From VAYN01 sp964540905 (GTDB lineage: Bacteria; Actinomycetota; Thermoleophilia; Solirubrobacterales; 70-9), in assembly GCA_964540905.1 (NCBI GenBank), contig CAZIOS010000007.1:28122-92121 (forward strand): a stretch of 64,000 nt of DNA. The letters run 5' to 3'. Positions within the stretch are counted from its first letter, which is position 1. Every line of letters begins with the position of its first letter. A program made the translations under genes and the position numbers. Of the stretch, positions 44,842 to 55,066 are shown piece after piece. Under the pieces are notes generated by a model that worked only from the letters and a program-made list of their open reading frames with translations, searched no databases and was not told the DNA's origin.

Positions 44842-46035
44842 GTGTCCGACGAGCGCATATCGCTGAGCGAGGCGGCGCGCCGCTCGGGCGTCCCCACCAG
44901 CACCCTCAAACGCTGGGCGCAGGAACGCATCCTGCCGGTCCGGCGGGGGCGCTGGACCGCGACCGCCGCTGCCCAGGCGCGGGTGGTGGCGCGGATGCGC
45001 GAGCGCGGCTACTCGCTCGAGGATCTCAAGAGCGCCGGCCGCGAGGGCCGGCTCGCCTTCGGCTTCACCGAAGAGCTGTTCCCCGCCGAGGAGGAGACCG
45101 TCTCGGTCGCCGACCTGGCACGGGAGACCGGCCTCGAGCCGGAGCTGATCGAGCGGATCCTGGTCATCCTCGGCACCCCGAAAGGGATGCAGCGCAACCT
45201 CAGCCGCGACGACGCGGCGGCGATGCGCCACTGCGCCCGCGTCCTCGCCGCCGGCTTCCCGCTGGTCGCCTTCCTGCAGCTGGTCCGCGTCTACGTGCAG
45301 TCGCTGCGGCGGATCGCCGACGCCGAGGTCCGCCTCTTCCATCTCTACGTGCACGAGCCGCTGATCCGCGACGCGGTGCCGGAGCTGGAGATGGCGGAGG
45401 AGATGGGGGACCTCGCCGCCGACATCCTGCCGCTGGCGGCGCCGCTGACCGAGTACCTCCACACCCGCTACCTGCGCTACTTCGTCGAGCAGGACGTGGT
45501 CGGCCACATGGAGGCCGGGCTCGGGGCCGACACGGCGGAAATCGAACTCGGCCAGGTGACGGTGACGCTCTGCTTCATCGACCTCACCGGCTTCACCCGC
45601 TACACCGAGGAGGAGGGCGACCTCGAGGCGCTCGACGTGATCGAGAACTTCGTCGAGACGGTCGAATCGACGCTGCCCCGCGAGGCGACGATCGTGAAGA
45701 CGATCGGCGACGAGGTGATGGTCGTCTCGCCCGACCCGGCCTCGCTGACCGAGTGGGCGGTCGGCCTCCTCGGCCGCTTCCCGCGGCGCCCGCAGCCGCG
45801 GGTCGGGATCCACTTCGGCGAGGCCGTCTACCGCGACGGCGACTACTTCGGCGGCCAGGTCAACCTCGCCCACCGGGTCGTCAGCCGCGCCCTCGCCGGC
45901 GAGGTGCTGGTGACCGACCGGGTCGCCGACGCGGTCGCCGCCCGCGAGGGGCTCGAGCGCGAGCCGATCGGCCAGGTCAGCCTCAAGGGTTTCCCGAACC
46001 CGACCGACCTCTTCATCGTCCGCGCCGCCGGCTGA
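44842..46035 (+). CDS. MerR-type HTH / class III adenylate cyclase fusion
   Basis: A 397-aa protein. Residues 5-66 look like a MerR winged helix (SLSEAARRSGVPTSTLKRWAQE, then MRERGYSLEDLKSA). A helical middle region (about 85-230) matches adenylate cyclase regulatory domains. The C-terminal cyclase is complete by its key residues: metal Asp in CFIDLTGFTRYTEE (247) and KTIGDEVMV (290), the Lys before it for adenine choice, and Asn/Arg of the transition state in GGQVNLAHRVVSRA. It probably makes cAMP and may also bind DNA. GTG 44842 lies 7 bp after TAGCCT. Confidence 0.88.
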   Translation: MSDERISLSEAARRSGVPTSTLKRWAQERILPVRRGRWTATAAAQARVVARMRERGYSLEDLKSAGREGRLAFGFTEELFPAEEETVSVADLARETGLEPELIERILVILGTPKGMQRNLSRDDAAAMRHCARVLAAGFPLVAFLQLVRVYVQSLRRIADAEVRLFHLYVHEPLIRDAVPELEMAEEMGDLAADILPLAAPLTEYLHTRYLRYFVEQDVVGHMEAGLGADTAEIELGQVTVTLCFIDLTGFTRYTEEEGDLEALDVIENFVETVESTLPREATIVKTIGDEVMVVSPDPASLTEWAVGLLGRFPRRPQPRVGIHFGEAVYRDGDYFGGQVNLAHRVVSRALAGEVLVTDRVADAVAAREGLEREPIGQVSLKGFPNPTDLFIVRAAG

Positions 46036-46073
46036 TCCGCCCCGGGCTCGCCCGGAGCGCGAAACTGGAGGGC

Positions 46074-47015
46074 ATGGACGCCGACCAAATGCTCGCGCGG
46101 GTCCGCGCCGAGGGCCTGCTGCCGCCCGGGGGCGCGGTCGTGGCGATGCTCTCCGGCGGCCGCGACTCGGTCTGCATGCTCGACCTCGCGGTCCGCGCCG
46201 CCGGCGCCGAGCGGGTGACGGCGCTGCACGTCAACTACGGCCTCCGCGACGACGCCGACGCCGACGAGCGCCACTGCGCCGAGCTCTGCCGCCGGCTCGG
46301 CGCCGAGCTGGCGGTCGAGCGGCCGCGGCGGCCCGAGGGCCCCGGCAACCTGCAGGCCTGGGCGCGCGACAACCGCTACGCGGCGGCGGCGCGGCTGGCG
46401 GACCCGGCGGCGGCGACGATCGTCACCGGCCACACCGCCGACGATCAGGTCGAGACGATCCTCTACCGCCTCGCCTCCTCGCCCAGCCGCCGCGCCCTGC
46501 TGGGGATGCGCCCCCGCAGCGGTCGCCTGGCGCGGCCGCTGCTCGGCTTCACCCGGGCCGAGACCACCGCCTACTGCGAGCAGCGCGGCCTCGCCTGGCG
46601 CGAGGACGCCAGCAACGCCGAGCCGACCTACGCCCGCAACCGGGTCCGCCACGGGCTGCTGCCGGAGCTGGCGGCGATCCACCCGGCCGCCGCCGCCAAC
46701 GTCCTGCGCACGGCGGCGCTGCTGCGCGACGAGGCCGAGGTCCTCGACGCGCTGGTCGCCGCCGAGCTCGACGGCTCCGGCGCCAGCGCCCGCGGCACGA
46801 TCTCGCTCGAGCGCCTGGGCCAGCTGCAGCCGGCGCTGCGCCGGCTCGTCGTCCAGCGCCTGGCCGACGCCGCCGCCGGCCGCCCGGTCCCCGGCGCCGC
46901 CCGCTACGCCGAGCAGGTCGCCGGCCTGCGGCGGACCGGCACCGCGATGCTCGACCTCGGCGGCGGCGTCCGCGCCGTGGTCGAGGCCGGCGTCCTGCGC
47001 GCGACCCGCGAGTAG
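46074..47015 (+). CDS. tilS: tRNA(Ile)-lysidine synthase TilS
   Basis: An ATP-pyrophosphatase of 313 aa that turns C34 of the CAU-anticodon tRNA(Ile) into lysidine so that it reads AUA. The P-loop is SGGRDS (27-32), later TGHTADDQVETIL and WREDASNAEPTYARNRVRH confirm the family. It is short, lacking the extra C-terminal domain of the E. coli enzyme, as in other actinobacteria. ATG 46074 has GGAGGGC just upstream. The next gene is hpt, a widespread pairing. Confidence 0.94.
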   Translation: MDADQMLARVRAEGLLPPGGAVVAMLSGGRDSVCMLDLAVRAAGAERVTALHVNYGLRDDADADERHCAELCRRLGAELAVERPRRPEGPGNLQAWARDNRYAAAARLADPAAATIVTGHTADDQVETILYRLASSPSRRALLGMRPRSGRLARPLLGFTRAETTAYCEQRGLAWREDASNAEPTYARNRVRHGLLPELAAIHPAAAANVLRTAALLRDEAEVLDALVAAELDGSGASARGTISLERLGQLQPALRRLVVQRLADAAAGRPVPGAARYAEQVAGLRRTGTAMLDLGGGVRAVVEAGVLRATRE

Positions 47016-47038
47016 GCCCTATATCTAGACTGGCGCCC

Positions 47039-47566
47039 GTGAGCGACTCCGCGATCGGCGAGACCCTCGTCGCCAAAGAGGATCTGCAGCGCCGGGTCGC
47101 CGAGCTCGGCGCCGAGGTCAGCCGCGACTACGCCGGCCGCGACCTCTTCATGGTCGGGGTGCTGAAGGGCGCGGTGCTCTTCCTCGCCGACCTGATGCGC
47201 AGCATCGACGTCCCCTGCGAGATCGACTTCATGGCGGTCTCCAGCTACGGCTCGCAGACCGACTCCTCCGGCGTCGTCCGCATCCTCAAGGACCTCGACG
47301 CCCCGATCGAGGGCCGCCACGTGCTGATCGTCGAGGACATCATCGACTCCGGGCTGACCCTGCACTACCTGATGCGCAACCTGAGGGCGCGCAACCCGGC
47401 CTCGCTCGAGGTCTGCTCGCTGCTGACCAAGCCCGAGCGCCTGCGGGTCGACCTCTCGCCCCGCTACGTCGGCTTCGAGATCGCGAACCGGTTCGCGATC
47501 GGCTACGGCCTCGACCACGCCCAGCACTACCGCAACCTCGATTACGTCGCCGCATTGGCCGAGTAG
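47039..47566 (+). CDS. hpt: Hypoxanthine phosphoribosyltransferase
   Basis: A purine-salvage enzyme of 175 aa turning hypoxanthine or guanine plus PRPP into IMP or GMP. The PRPP motif is VLIVEDIIDSGLTL, with the flexible loop SSYGSQTDSSG and the base-binding part around LDHAQHYRNL. GTG 47039 follows TAGACT (47026-47031) by 7 bp, so it may have its own leaderless transcript although tilS ends only 23 bp before. It lies next to ftsH, as in Bacillus and many actinobacteria. Confidence 0.95.
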   Translation: MSDSAIGETLVAKEDLQRRVAELGAEVSRDYAGRDLFMVGVLKGAVLFLADLMRSIDVPCEIDFMAVSSYGSQTDSSGVVRILKDLDAPIEGRHVLIVEDIIDSGLTLHYLMRNLRARNPASLEVCSLLTKPERLRVDLSPRYVGFEIANRFAIGYGLDHAQHYRNLDYVAALAE

Positions 47567-47602
47567 CGGGCAAAACACCCCTGGTACGCTGATTTCCAGC
47601 CC

Positions 47603-49552
<1,950 letters not shown>

Positions 49553-49562
49553 GGCAGCTCCG

Positions 49563-50345
49563 ATGAAGCTGATGGGGGTCGTCAACGTGACCCCTGATTC
49601 CTTCTCGGACGGGGGGCTGTACCTCGACCCGGCGGCGGCGATCGCCCACGGCCAGGAGCTGGTCGCGGCCGGCGCCGGGATCCTCGACGTCGGCGGCGAA
49701 TCGACGCGGCCGGGAGCCGCGGAGGTCGCGGCCGCGGAGGAGCTGCGGCGGGTGCTGCCGGTCGTCGAGGGCCTCGCCGGCGGCGAGGCCGAGGTCTCGA
49801 TCGACACCTCGAAGGCCGCGGTCGCGGCGGCGGCGCTGGACGCCGGGGCGACGATCGTCAACGACGTCACCGCCCTGCGCGGCGACCCGGAGATGGCGGC
49901 CCTCTGCGCCGAGCGCGGCGCCACGGTGGTGCTGATGCACATGCGCGGCAGCCCGCGGACGATGCAGGAGGACCCCACTTACGAGGACGTCGTCGCCGAG
50001 GTCAAGGACTTCCTGGCGGCGCGGCTGGCGGCGGCGGGCGCCGCCGGGATCGCCGCCGGGCGGGTCTGGCTCGACCCCGGCATCGGCTTCGGCAAGACCG
50101 CCGAGCACAACCTCGAGCTGCTGCGCCGGCTCGGCGAGCTGCGCGAGCTGGGGCGGCCGCTGGTGATCGGCACCTCGCGCAAGAGCTTCATCGGCCGGCT
50201 CGACGGCTCCGCCGCCGGCGAGCGGCTCGGCGGCACGATCGCCTCCTCGGTGCTGGCGGCGGCCGAGGGCGCGGAGGTGCTGCGGGTCCACGACGTCGCC
50301 GAGGTCGGCCAGGCGCTGGCCGTGGCGACGGCGATTCTCGGGTAG
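49563..50345 (+). CDS. folP: Dihydropteroate synthase
   Basis: A folate-pathway TIM barrel of 260 aa joining p-aminobenzoate to the pterin diphosphate; the target of sulfonamides. Signatures are MGVVNVTPDSFSDGG at the N-terminus, DVGGESTRPGA, SIDTSKAAVA, NDVTAL and GTSRKSFIG. ATG 49563 has GAGG 8 bp upstream; an ATG at 49530 inside ftsH is possible. First of folP-folB-folK. Its stop codon TAG is also the start of the likely folB -10. Confidence 0.95.
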   Translation: MKLMGVVNVTPDSFSDGGLYLDPAAAIAHGQELVAAGAGILDVGGESTRPGAAEVAAAEELRRVLPVVEGLAGGEAEVSIDTSKAAVAAAALDAGATIVNDVTALRGDPEMAALCAERGATVVLMHMRGSPRTMQEDPTYEDVVAEVKDFLAARLAAAGAAGIAAGRVWLDPGIGFGKTAEHNLELLRRLGELRELGRPLVIGTSRKSFIGRLDGSAAGERLGGTIASSVLAAAEGAEVLRVHDVAEVGQALAVATAILG

Positions 50346-50355
50346 GTTCAGGGCG

Positions 50356-50781
50356 ATGGAGGCGCAGGGCCCACACGGCAACGGGATCGAATCGAGCGCC
50401 GAGGTCGAGCTGCGCGGGCTCTCGATCTACACCCACCACGGGGTCAGCGACGCCGAGCAGGAGGTCGGGCAGCGGCTCGAGTTCGACATCTCCTTCGACG
50501 TCCCCGATTGCGACGCGGTCCTGACCGATCGGCTCGAGGACACCGTCGACTACGCCCAGGTCTGCGACATCGTCGCCCTCGCCGCGACCGAGCGCAGCTA
50601 CCGCACCCTGGAGCGCCTCGCCCAGGTCATCGGCCAGCGGCTGATGGAGCGCTACGGCTCCGACTCGGTGCGAGTGCGGGCGGCGAAGCCGGAGCCGCCG
50701 CTGCCGCTGGCGATCCAGGAGGTCGCGGTCGAGGTCACCCAGGAGCGCGTCGTCGAGGACGACGAGGCCGACGGCGCCTAG
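50356..50781 (+). CDS. folB: Dihydroneopterin aldolase
   Basis: A 141-aa enzyme that splits dihydroneopterin to 6-hydroxymethyl-dihydropterin. The family segments are ELRGLSIYTHHGVSDAEQEVGQRLEFDI, VDYAQVCDIV and a catalytic-type Lys near the end (RAAKPEPPLP). The extensions at both ends are polar. TAGGTT (50343-50348) overlaps the folP stop and ends 7 bp before the ATG, so folB may also be transcribed on its own. Confidence 0.94.
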   Translation: MEAQGPHGNGIESSAEVELRGLSIYTHHGVSDAEQEVGQRLEFDISFDVPDCDAVLTDRLEDTVDYAQVCDIVALAATERSYRTLERLAQVIGQRLMERYGSDSVRVRAAKPEPPLPLAIQEVAVEVTQERVVEDDEADGA

Positions 50782-50785
50782 CCCG

Positions 50786-51313
50786 GTGCGAGGCGGCTAT
50801 CTCGGCCTCGGCTCCAACGTCGGCGACGCCGCCGGCCACCTGCGGGCCGCGGTCGAGCTGCTGCCCGCCCACGGCGTCGAGGTCGACGCCGCCTCTTCGA
50901 CCTACCTGACCGAGCCGGTGGGCGAGGTCCTCGACCAGCCCGACTTCCTCAACGCGGCGCTGCGGATCCGCACCGGGCTGGAGCCCGATGAGCTGCTCGA
51001 CGCCTGCAAGGCGATCGAGGCCGAGCGCGGCCGCTCCTTCGCCGCCCCCCGCCACAGCCCGCGCCCGCTCGACGTCGACCTGCTGCTGCTCGGCGACCTC
51101 GAGCTGACGAGCGAGCGCCTGACCCTGCCGCACCCCGAGGTGAGGAGCCGCCGCTTCGTCCTCCTGCCGCTGCTCGAGCTCGACCCCGAGCTGGCGCTGC
51201 CCGACGGCACCCGCCTCGCCGACGCCCTCGCGGCCCTGCCGCCCGGGCAGCGGGCCGAGCGGAGGGGGCGTCTTGGGCCAGTGTCAGACTTGCGAAAGAC
51301 AGATGAAATTTGA
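50786..51313 (+). CDS. folK: 6-hydroxymethyl-7,8-dihydropterin pyrophosphokinase
   Basis: A 175-aa kinase that activates the pterin for folP. YLGLGSNVGD opens the protein, then PVGEVLDQPDFLNAALRI, and the signature RPLDVDLLLLGD with metal Asp residues, followed by LPHPEVRSRRFVLLPLLELDP. GTG 50786 begins 5 bp after folB ends. The last 20 residues are Arg-rich and less conserved. Conserved synteny ends here, since an islet of foreign look follows. Confidence 0.95.
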   Translation: MRGGYLGLGSNVGDAAGHLRAAVELLPAHGVEVDAASSTYLTEPVGEVLDQPDFLNAALRIRTGLEPDELLDACKAIEAERGRSFAAPRHSPRPLDVDLLLLGDLELTSERLTLPHPEVRSRRFVLLPLLELDPELALPDGTRLADALAALPPGQRAERRGRLGPVSDLRKTDEI

Positions 51314-51324
51314 GGGAGGCACCC

Positions 51325-51543
51325 GTGAGTAAGAACGTGCATGTGGTCCCAAGCGGTGGCGGCTGGGATGTCAAGGTTGATGGTCGCCAGGGAACGAGAC
51401 ATTTCCCAACTCAGAGCGAGGCGATCAAGGCCGGACGTAGATTGGCGCGCGGCAATCGTTCAGAGCACATCGTGCATGGAAGGGATGGTCGAATTCGTCA
51501 GCGTGACAGCTACGGACGGGATCCCTTCCCTCTGCTGGGATAG
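51325..51543 (+). CDS. DUF2188 domain protein
   Basis: A 72-aa protein that is almost wholly the DUF2188 domain: NVHVVPSGGGWDVKVDG, FPTQSEAIKAGRRLA, VHGRDGRIRQRDSYGRDPFP. The function of the family is unknown; members are common in bacteria and some phages. GTG 51325 has GAGGGAGG just upstream. The gene lies 11 bp after folK but its base composition is less G+C-rich, and with the broken DUF3800 gene it forms an accessory insert. Confidence 0.88.
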   Translation: MSKNVHVVPSGGGWDVKVDGRQGTRHFPTQSEAIKAGRRLARGNRSEHIVHGRDGRIRQRDSYGRDPFPLLG

Positions 51544-51650
51544 ACCTCATCCGGCACGGCTGCTACTTTCAAGTGGCTGGCTGAGAGCAGGTTCGCACCC
51601 GCGAGCTTCTGGGTTCGCCCCTTGGCCGGCCCTCTTTCGCTCAATGGCGC

Positions 51651-52284
51651 TTAAGTCGGGTGCCAGACTGAGTCCTCTCGGATATGAGGCTCGATTCTTT
51701 TGGCCCATAACTCGGTCACGGCTGAGTTCGCTTTGACAACGCCATCTTCGATTCGGCGTTGGCGTCCGGCAATGGGTGGTCCCGAGCTCCTGGTAGTGCG
51801 CCAAGTCCCGTAGCGCTGCGTTCTCGATCTCTCTGGCCTCATCGGCGACCAGTAGAACCCGGCAGCCCCGCTCCCTTGCCATTCGCTCTACCGACTCGAT
51901 GGTGAACATCAAGGCGATGTCGTGGGGATGGAATGGCTTTGGATAGCGCTGCGCCAAGCGCGGCTTGTGAACTCCGCGAACGAAGACCTCCGCTTCTCCA
52001 ATTGCCAGCCCGGCGAGAATGTCGTCATAGATTGCGATACGCCTCGAGGGTGCCATCCCAGCGAAGCAGCCTCCGCCGCCGAAGAGGTCCTGCCCGTGGA
52101 ACTCGAAGTCGGGTTTGCGGCACTCGGTCGGCAGGTGATGCCTCGCAGTCGCGCGGACGTGCTCGTGCACCTGCATCACCCGGGTCTCCTCGATCGCCAC
52201 AGTGAGGATGAGATGAATCGGCTGGTCCGGGTCGCTGAGGTTGCGGCCGGTATTCCCCGCCTCGTCCATATAGGCGAACCACAA
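51651..52284 (-). pseudogene. DUF3800 family gene, frameshifted and internally deleted
   Basis: The N-terminal part reads well as DUF3800 (an RNase H-like family): FAYMDEAGNTGRNLSDPDQP, then PDFEFHGQDLF and VLLVADEAREIENAALRDL. Near 51770 the frame carrying these changes to unrelated sequence that runs to 51547. The adjacent frame instead reads RRIEDGVVKANSAVTELW and PHIREDSVWHPT then stops at 51651, which looks like the family's C-terminus. The usual middle-to-end block with an SxxxxGxQLADLxAY-type motif is missing. So a deletion with frameshift is likely and the gene is probably dead. Start TTG 52284 or ATG 52269. G+C is lower than the neighbours. Confidence 0.65.
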
Positions 52285-52341
52285 AGCTAGCCCCCTGCCT
52301 TCCCGATCCGCCTCCCTGCGGGCGAATGTCGGGAAAAAATC

Positions 52342-53097
52342 CTACCGGGGTGCGATGACTGGCCGCAGCGGCTCCAGCCACTCGGCGGGGAAGATCGGCG
52401 GGATCCGGCCGGGGTAGTCGGGGACGTAGCGCTTGGCGAGGGTGGCGGCGGGTCGGGACTCGATCGCCGGGCGCAGGTCGTCGAGGGTCATCGCCAGGCC
52501 GATGCTGGGGGCGATCTGGAAGTCGGCGGCGTTGGGCTGCTCGCCGCCGAGGACGCCGGCGGCGATCCAGGCGTCGACCTGGTCCAGCATCGAGGGGAGC
52601 TCGGCGAGGGCGCGGCGGGTGTGCTCGTCGTCGGCTTCGTTGAAGCGGACGGAGAGGGCGACGACCGGTGCCGCCGTTTTCATCGCCAGCGAGAGCGGCA
52701 CCCCGAGCTTGGCGCCTTCCGAGTAGCTGCGCAGCGGCGCCTTGTCGCGCTTGATCGACCACCAGAGCAGCTGCCGGATCGGGTGCTGCAGCCGCTCGTC
52801 GCCGAAACGCTCGGCCTCCTCGACCGCCGCCCGCTGCTGCGGGTCGGCGGGGAAGAGCGGCGGCTGCGGCTGCAGTCGCTCGAGCTCGCTCGAGATCCGG
52901 CGCGAGCCCTGGAGCTTCTGGCCGTCGATCTTCAGCGCCGGCACCGTCGTCCCGGGGAAGCCGAGCGCGCGCAGGGCCCCCTTGGAGACCACCGGCAGCA
53001 GGTCGGTGCGCTTGTAGGCGATGCCCTTGTAATCGAGCATCAGCGCCGCGGCGATGCTCGGGTGCGAGGCGGGGATCACGTAGAGGCGAGCGTTCAT
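52342..53097 (-). CDS. Glutathione S-transferase-like protein
   Basis: A 251-aa two-domain protein. The thioredoxin-like N-terminus (RLYVIPASHPSIAAALML, FPGTTVPALKIDGQKLQGSR with the cis-Pro TVPAL) and the helical C-terminal part (AADFQIAPSIGLAM) match GSTs. The N-terminal active position has Ser (ASHPS) rather than Cys. Actinobacteria mostly use mycothiol, so the thiol partner is open. The ATG at 53097 lies 6 bp after TAGGAT (53104-53109, minus strand), a leaderless layout. Confidence 0.8.
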   Translation of the reverse strand: MNARLYVIPASHPSIAAALMLDYKGIAYKRTDLLPVVSKGALRALGFPGTTVPALKIDGQKLQGSRRISSELERLQPQPPLFPADPQQRAAVEEAERFGDERLQHPIRQLLWWSIKRDKAPLRSYSEGAKLGVPLSLAMKTAAPVVALSVRFNEADDEHTRRALAELPSMLDQVDAWIAAGVLGGEQPNAADFQIAPSIGLAMTLDDLRPAIESRPAATLAKRYVPDYPGRIPPIFPAEWLEPLRPVIAPR

Positions 53098-53164
53098 GGA
53101 CCGATCCTATGCGCAGCGGCGCCCTCGTGGCCACTTCGGGCTCGATCCGGCGATACTTTGGCGC

Positions 53165-53929
53165 GTGCTCCTCGCGGTCGACGTCGGCAACACCCAGACC
53201 CACCTCGGCGCCTTCGCGGGCGAGGACCTGGTGGAGCACTGGCGCTTCCAGACGCGCTCGGGGGCGACCGGGGACGAGCTGGCGGAGCGGATCGACGGCT
53301 TCTTCACCCTCAGCGGGATGTCGTTTGGCGAGGTCGACGCGGTCTGCGTCTCCTCGGTCGTCCCCCCCCTGGGCAGCCAGTTCGAGGATCTGACGCGGCG
53401 CTACCTGAAGGCCGCTTGCCTGACGATCGGCCCCGGTGTCAGGACCGGGATGCCGATTCGGATCGAAAACCCGCTCGAGGTGGGCGCCGACCGCCTCGTC
53501 AACGCGATAGCCGCCTACGAGCGCTTCGGCGAGGCCTGCGTCTCGGTCGATTTCGGCACCGGGATCAACATCGACGCCGTCTCCGCCGACGGCGAGTACC
53601 TCGGGGGGGCGATCGGCCCCGGCCTCGCTCCCTCGCTCAGCGCCCTGATCGAGCGGGCCGCGCGGATCACCCGGATCGACCTCGAAGCGCCGAGCGAGGC
53701 GATCGGGCGCTCGACCCGGGCGGCGATCCACTCCGGCTTCATCTTCGGCTTCGCCGGTCTGATCGACGGGATCGTCGGGCGGATCGAAGACGAACTCCCG
53801 AACCCGAGGGTGCTCGCCACCGGCGGCTACGCCTCCACGGTCGTTCCCTTCACCGAGACGATCGACGAGGTCGACGACCTGCTAACTCTCAAGGGCCTAC
53901 GCCTGATCCATGAGCGCAACGTCGAGTGA
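53165..53929 (+). CDS. coaX: Type III pantothenate kinase
   Basis: A 254-aa ASKHA-fold kinase for the first step of coenzyme A synthesis. The phosphate-1 loop is LLAVDVGNTQTHLG, then NPLEVGADRLVNAIAAYE, VDFGTGINIDAVS, and LGGAIGPGL; these are CoaX hallmarks. GTG 53165 follows GATACT (53152-53157) by 7 bp; the upstream ATG at 53096 would add unrelated residues. The end overlaps the dus gene by 20 bp. Confidence 0.95.
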   Translation: MLLAVDVGNTQTHLGAFAGEDLVEHWRFQTRSGATGDELAERIDGFFTLSGMSFGEVDAVCVSSVVPPLGSQFEDLTRRYLKAACLTIGPGVRTGMPIRIENPLEVGADRLVNAIAAYERFGEACVSVDFGTGINIDAVSADGEYLGGAIGPGLAPSLSALIERAARITRIDLEAPSEAIGRSTRAAIHSGFIFGFAGLIDGIVGRIEDELPNPRVLATGGYASTVVPFTETIDEVDDLLTLKGLRLIHERNVE

Positions 53930-54917
53930 CACCCGGCCTGAGCTGACCGACCCGTTCGAGATCGGCGGCGTGCCGATCTCGAACCGCGTCCTGCTGGCGC
54001 CGCTGGCCGGGATCGGCAACTGGTTCGTGCGGCTGCAGGCGAAACGCCACGGCGCCGGCCTCGCCGTCTCCGAGATGGTCTCCAGCTTCGCCCTGCACTA
54101 CCGCAACGAGCGCACCCTGCGCGACCTGCTGCGGATCCACCCCGACGAGCACCCGGTCTCGCTGCAGCTGTTCGGCCACGATCCCGAGGTGATGCGCTCC
54201 GGCGCCGCGATCGCCGCCGCCGCCGGGGCCGACCTGATCGACATCAACATGGGCTGCCCGGTGCCGAAGGTGCGCCGCACCGGCGCCGGCGCCCAGCTCC
54301 TGCGCGACCCCGAGCTGGCGCTGGCGCTGGCCCGCGCCGCCGCCGCCGGCAGCGGCCGGCCGGTGACGGTGAAGCTGCGCTCGGGGATCGAGGCCGGCGA
54401 CCGCTCCGGCTTCGAGCTGGCGATCCGGCTGGTCGAGGAGGCCGGGGTGGCGGCGATCGCCTTCCACCCGCGGGTGGCGAGCAAGGGCCACCAGGGCTCC
54501 CCCGACTACGCGATGACGAGGGAGCTGGTCGAACGGCTGCCGGTGCCGGTGATCGTCTCCGGCGGCCTCAGCGGCGCCGCCGCCGCCCGCGAGGCCTTCC
54601 GCGCCTCCGGCGCCGCCGCGGTGATGATCGCTCGCGGCTCCTTCGGCAACCCCTGGCTGTTCGAGGAACTGACCGGGCGCCGCCGGCAGCCGCCGAGCCG
54701 GGAGCAGGTCGTCGCCGAGCTGCTCTGGGTCGTCGACCGCGCCGAGGAGCACCTCGGCGCCGAGCGCGCCGGCCGCTACCTGCGCAAGTTCTACCCCTGG
54801 TATATGGAGCGTCTGGGGGCCTCGGCGGTGACCAAGGACGAGCTCCAGCGCAGCGCCGATCTGGCTCGCGCCAGGGAGCTGATCCGCTCGCTCGGGGAGC
54901 CCGTATCCGTTTGCTGA
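53910..54917 (+). CDS. dusB: tRNA-dihydrouridine synthase (DusB-like)
   Basis: A flavin TIM barrel of 335 aa that reduces uridines in the tRNA D-loop. The catalytic Cys lies in DINMGCPVPKV, with LAPLAGIGNWFVRLQAKRHG at the N-terminus (Gly-Asn where Met-Thr is more common), VKLRSGI and FHPRVASKGHQGSPDY. The C-terminal helical tRNA-binding part ends EPVSVC. The ATG overlaps the coaX end by 20 bp, so the two are coupled. Confidence 0.93.
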   Translation: MSATSSDTRPELTDPFEIGGVPISNRVLLAPLAGIGNWFVRLQAKRHGAGLAVSEMVSSFALHYRNERTLRDLLRIHPDEHPVSLQLFGHDPEVMRSGAAIAAAAGADLIDINMGCPVPKVRRTGAGAQLLRDPELALALARAAAAGSGRPVTVKLRSGIEAGDRSGFELAIRLVEEAGVAAIAFHPRVASKGHQGSPDYAMTRELVERLPVPVIVSGGLSGAAAAREAFRASGAAAVMIARGSFGNPWLFEELTGRRRQPPSREQVVAELLWVVDRAEEHLGAERAGRYLRKFYPWYMERLGASAVTKDELQRSADLARARELIRSLGEPVSVC

Positions 54918-54949
54918 AAGCCCCCTGATTGCGGGCCTGCACCCCTCGC

Positions 54950-54955
54950 TATAAT
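54950..54955 (+). promoter_or_regulatory. Perfect -10 element TATAAT of greA
   Basis: TATAAT stands out in a G+C-rich setting 33 bp after dus. A TGATTG (54926-54931) is 18 bp upstream as a poor -35. Transcription would begin near 54962, about 105 bp before the greA start and directly before the hairpin at 54970. Confidence 0.7.
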
Positions 54956-54969
54956 CCCGCGACTCTGTG

Positions 54970-55012
54970 CCCGGGTGTGGCGAGGCAGGCCGCCGCACCA
55001 GGGTGTTTTTTT
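54970..55012 (+). terminator. Intrinsic terminator/attenuator in the greA leader
   Basis: Arms 54970-54982 and 54991-55003 form a 13-bp stem (one G-A mismatch, one G-U pair) with an 8-base loop, followed by TG and seven T. It is a textbook intrinsic terminator, yet it lies downstream of TATAAT and upstream of greA. It could end the coaX-dus transcript, attenuate greA, or both. Confidence 0.8.
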
Positions 55013-55066
55013 CGTCTGGGGGAGCCGGTTTGCGGCTTCCACACTGCAAAAAGCGAGGTCGTTCAA

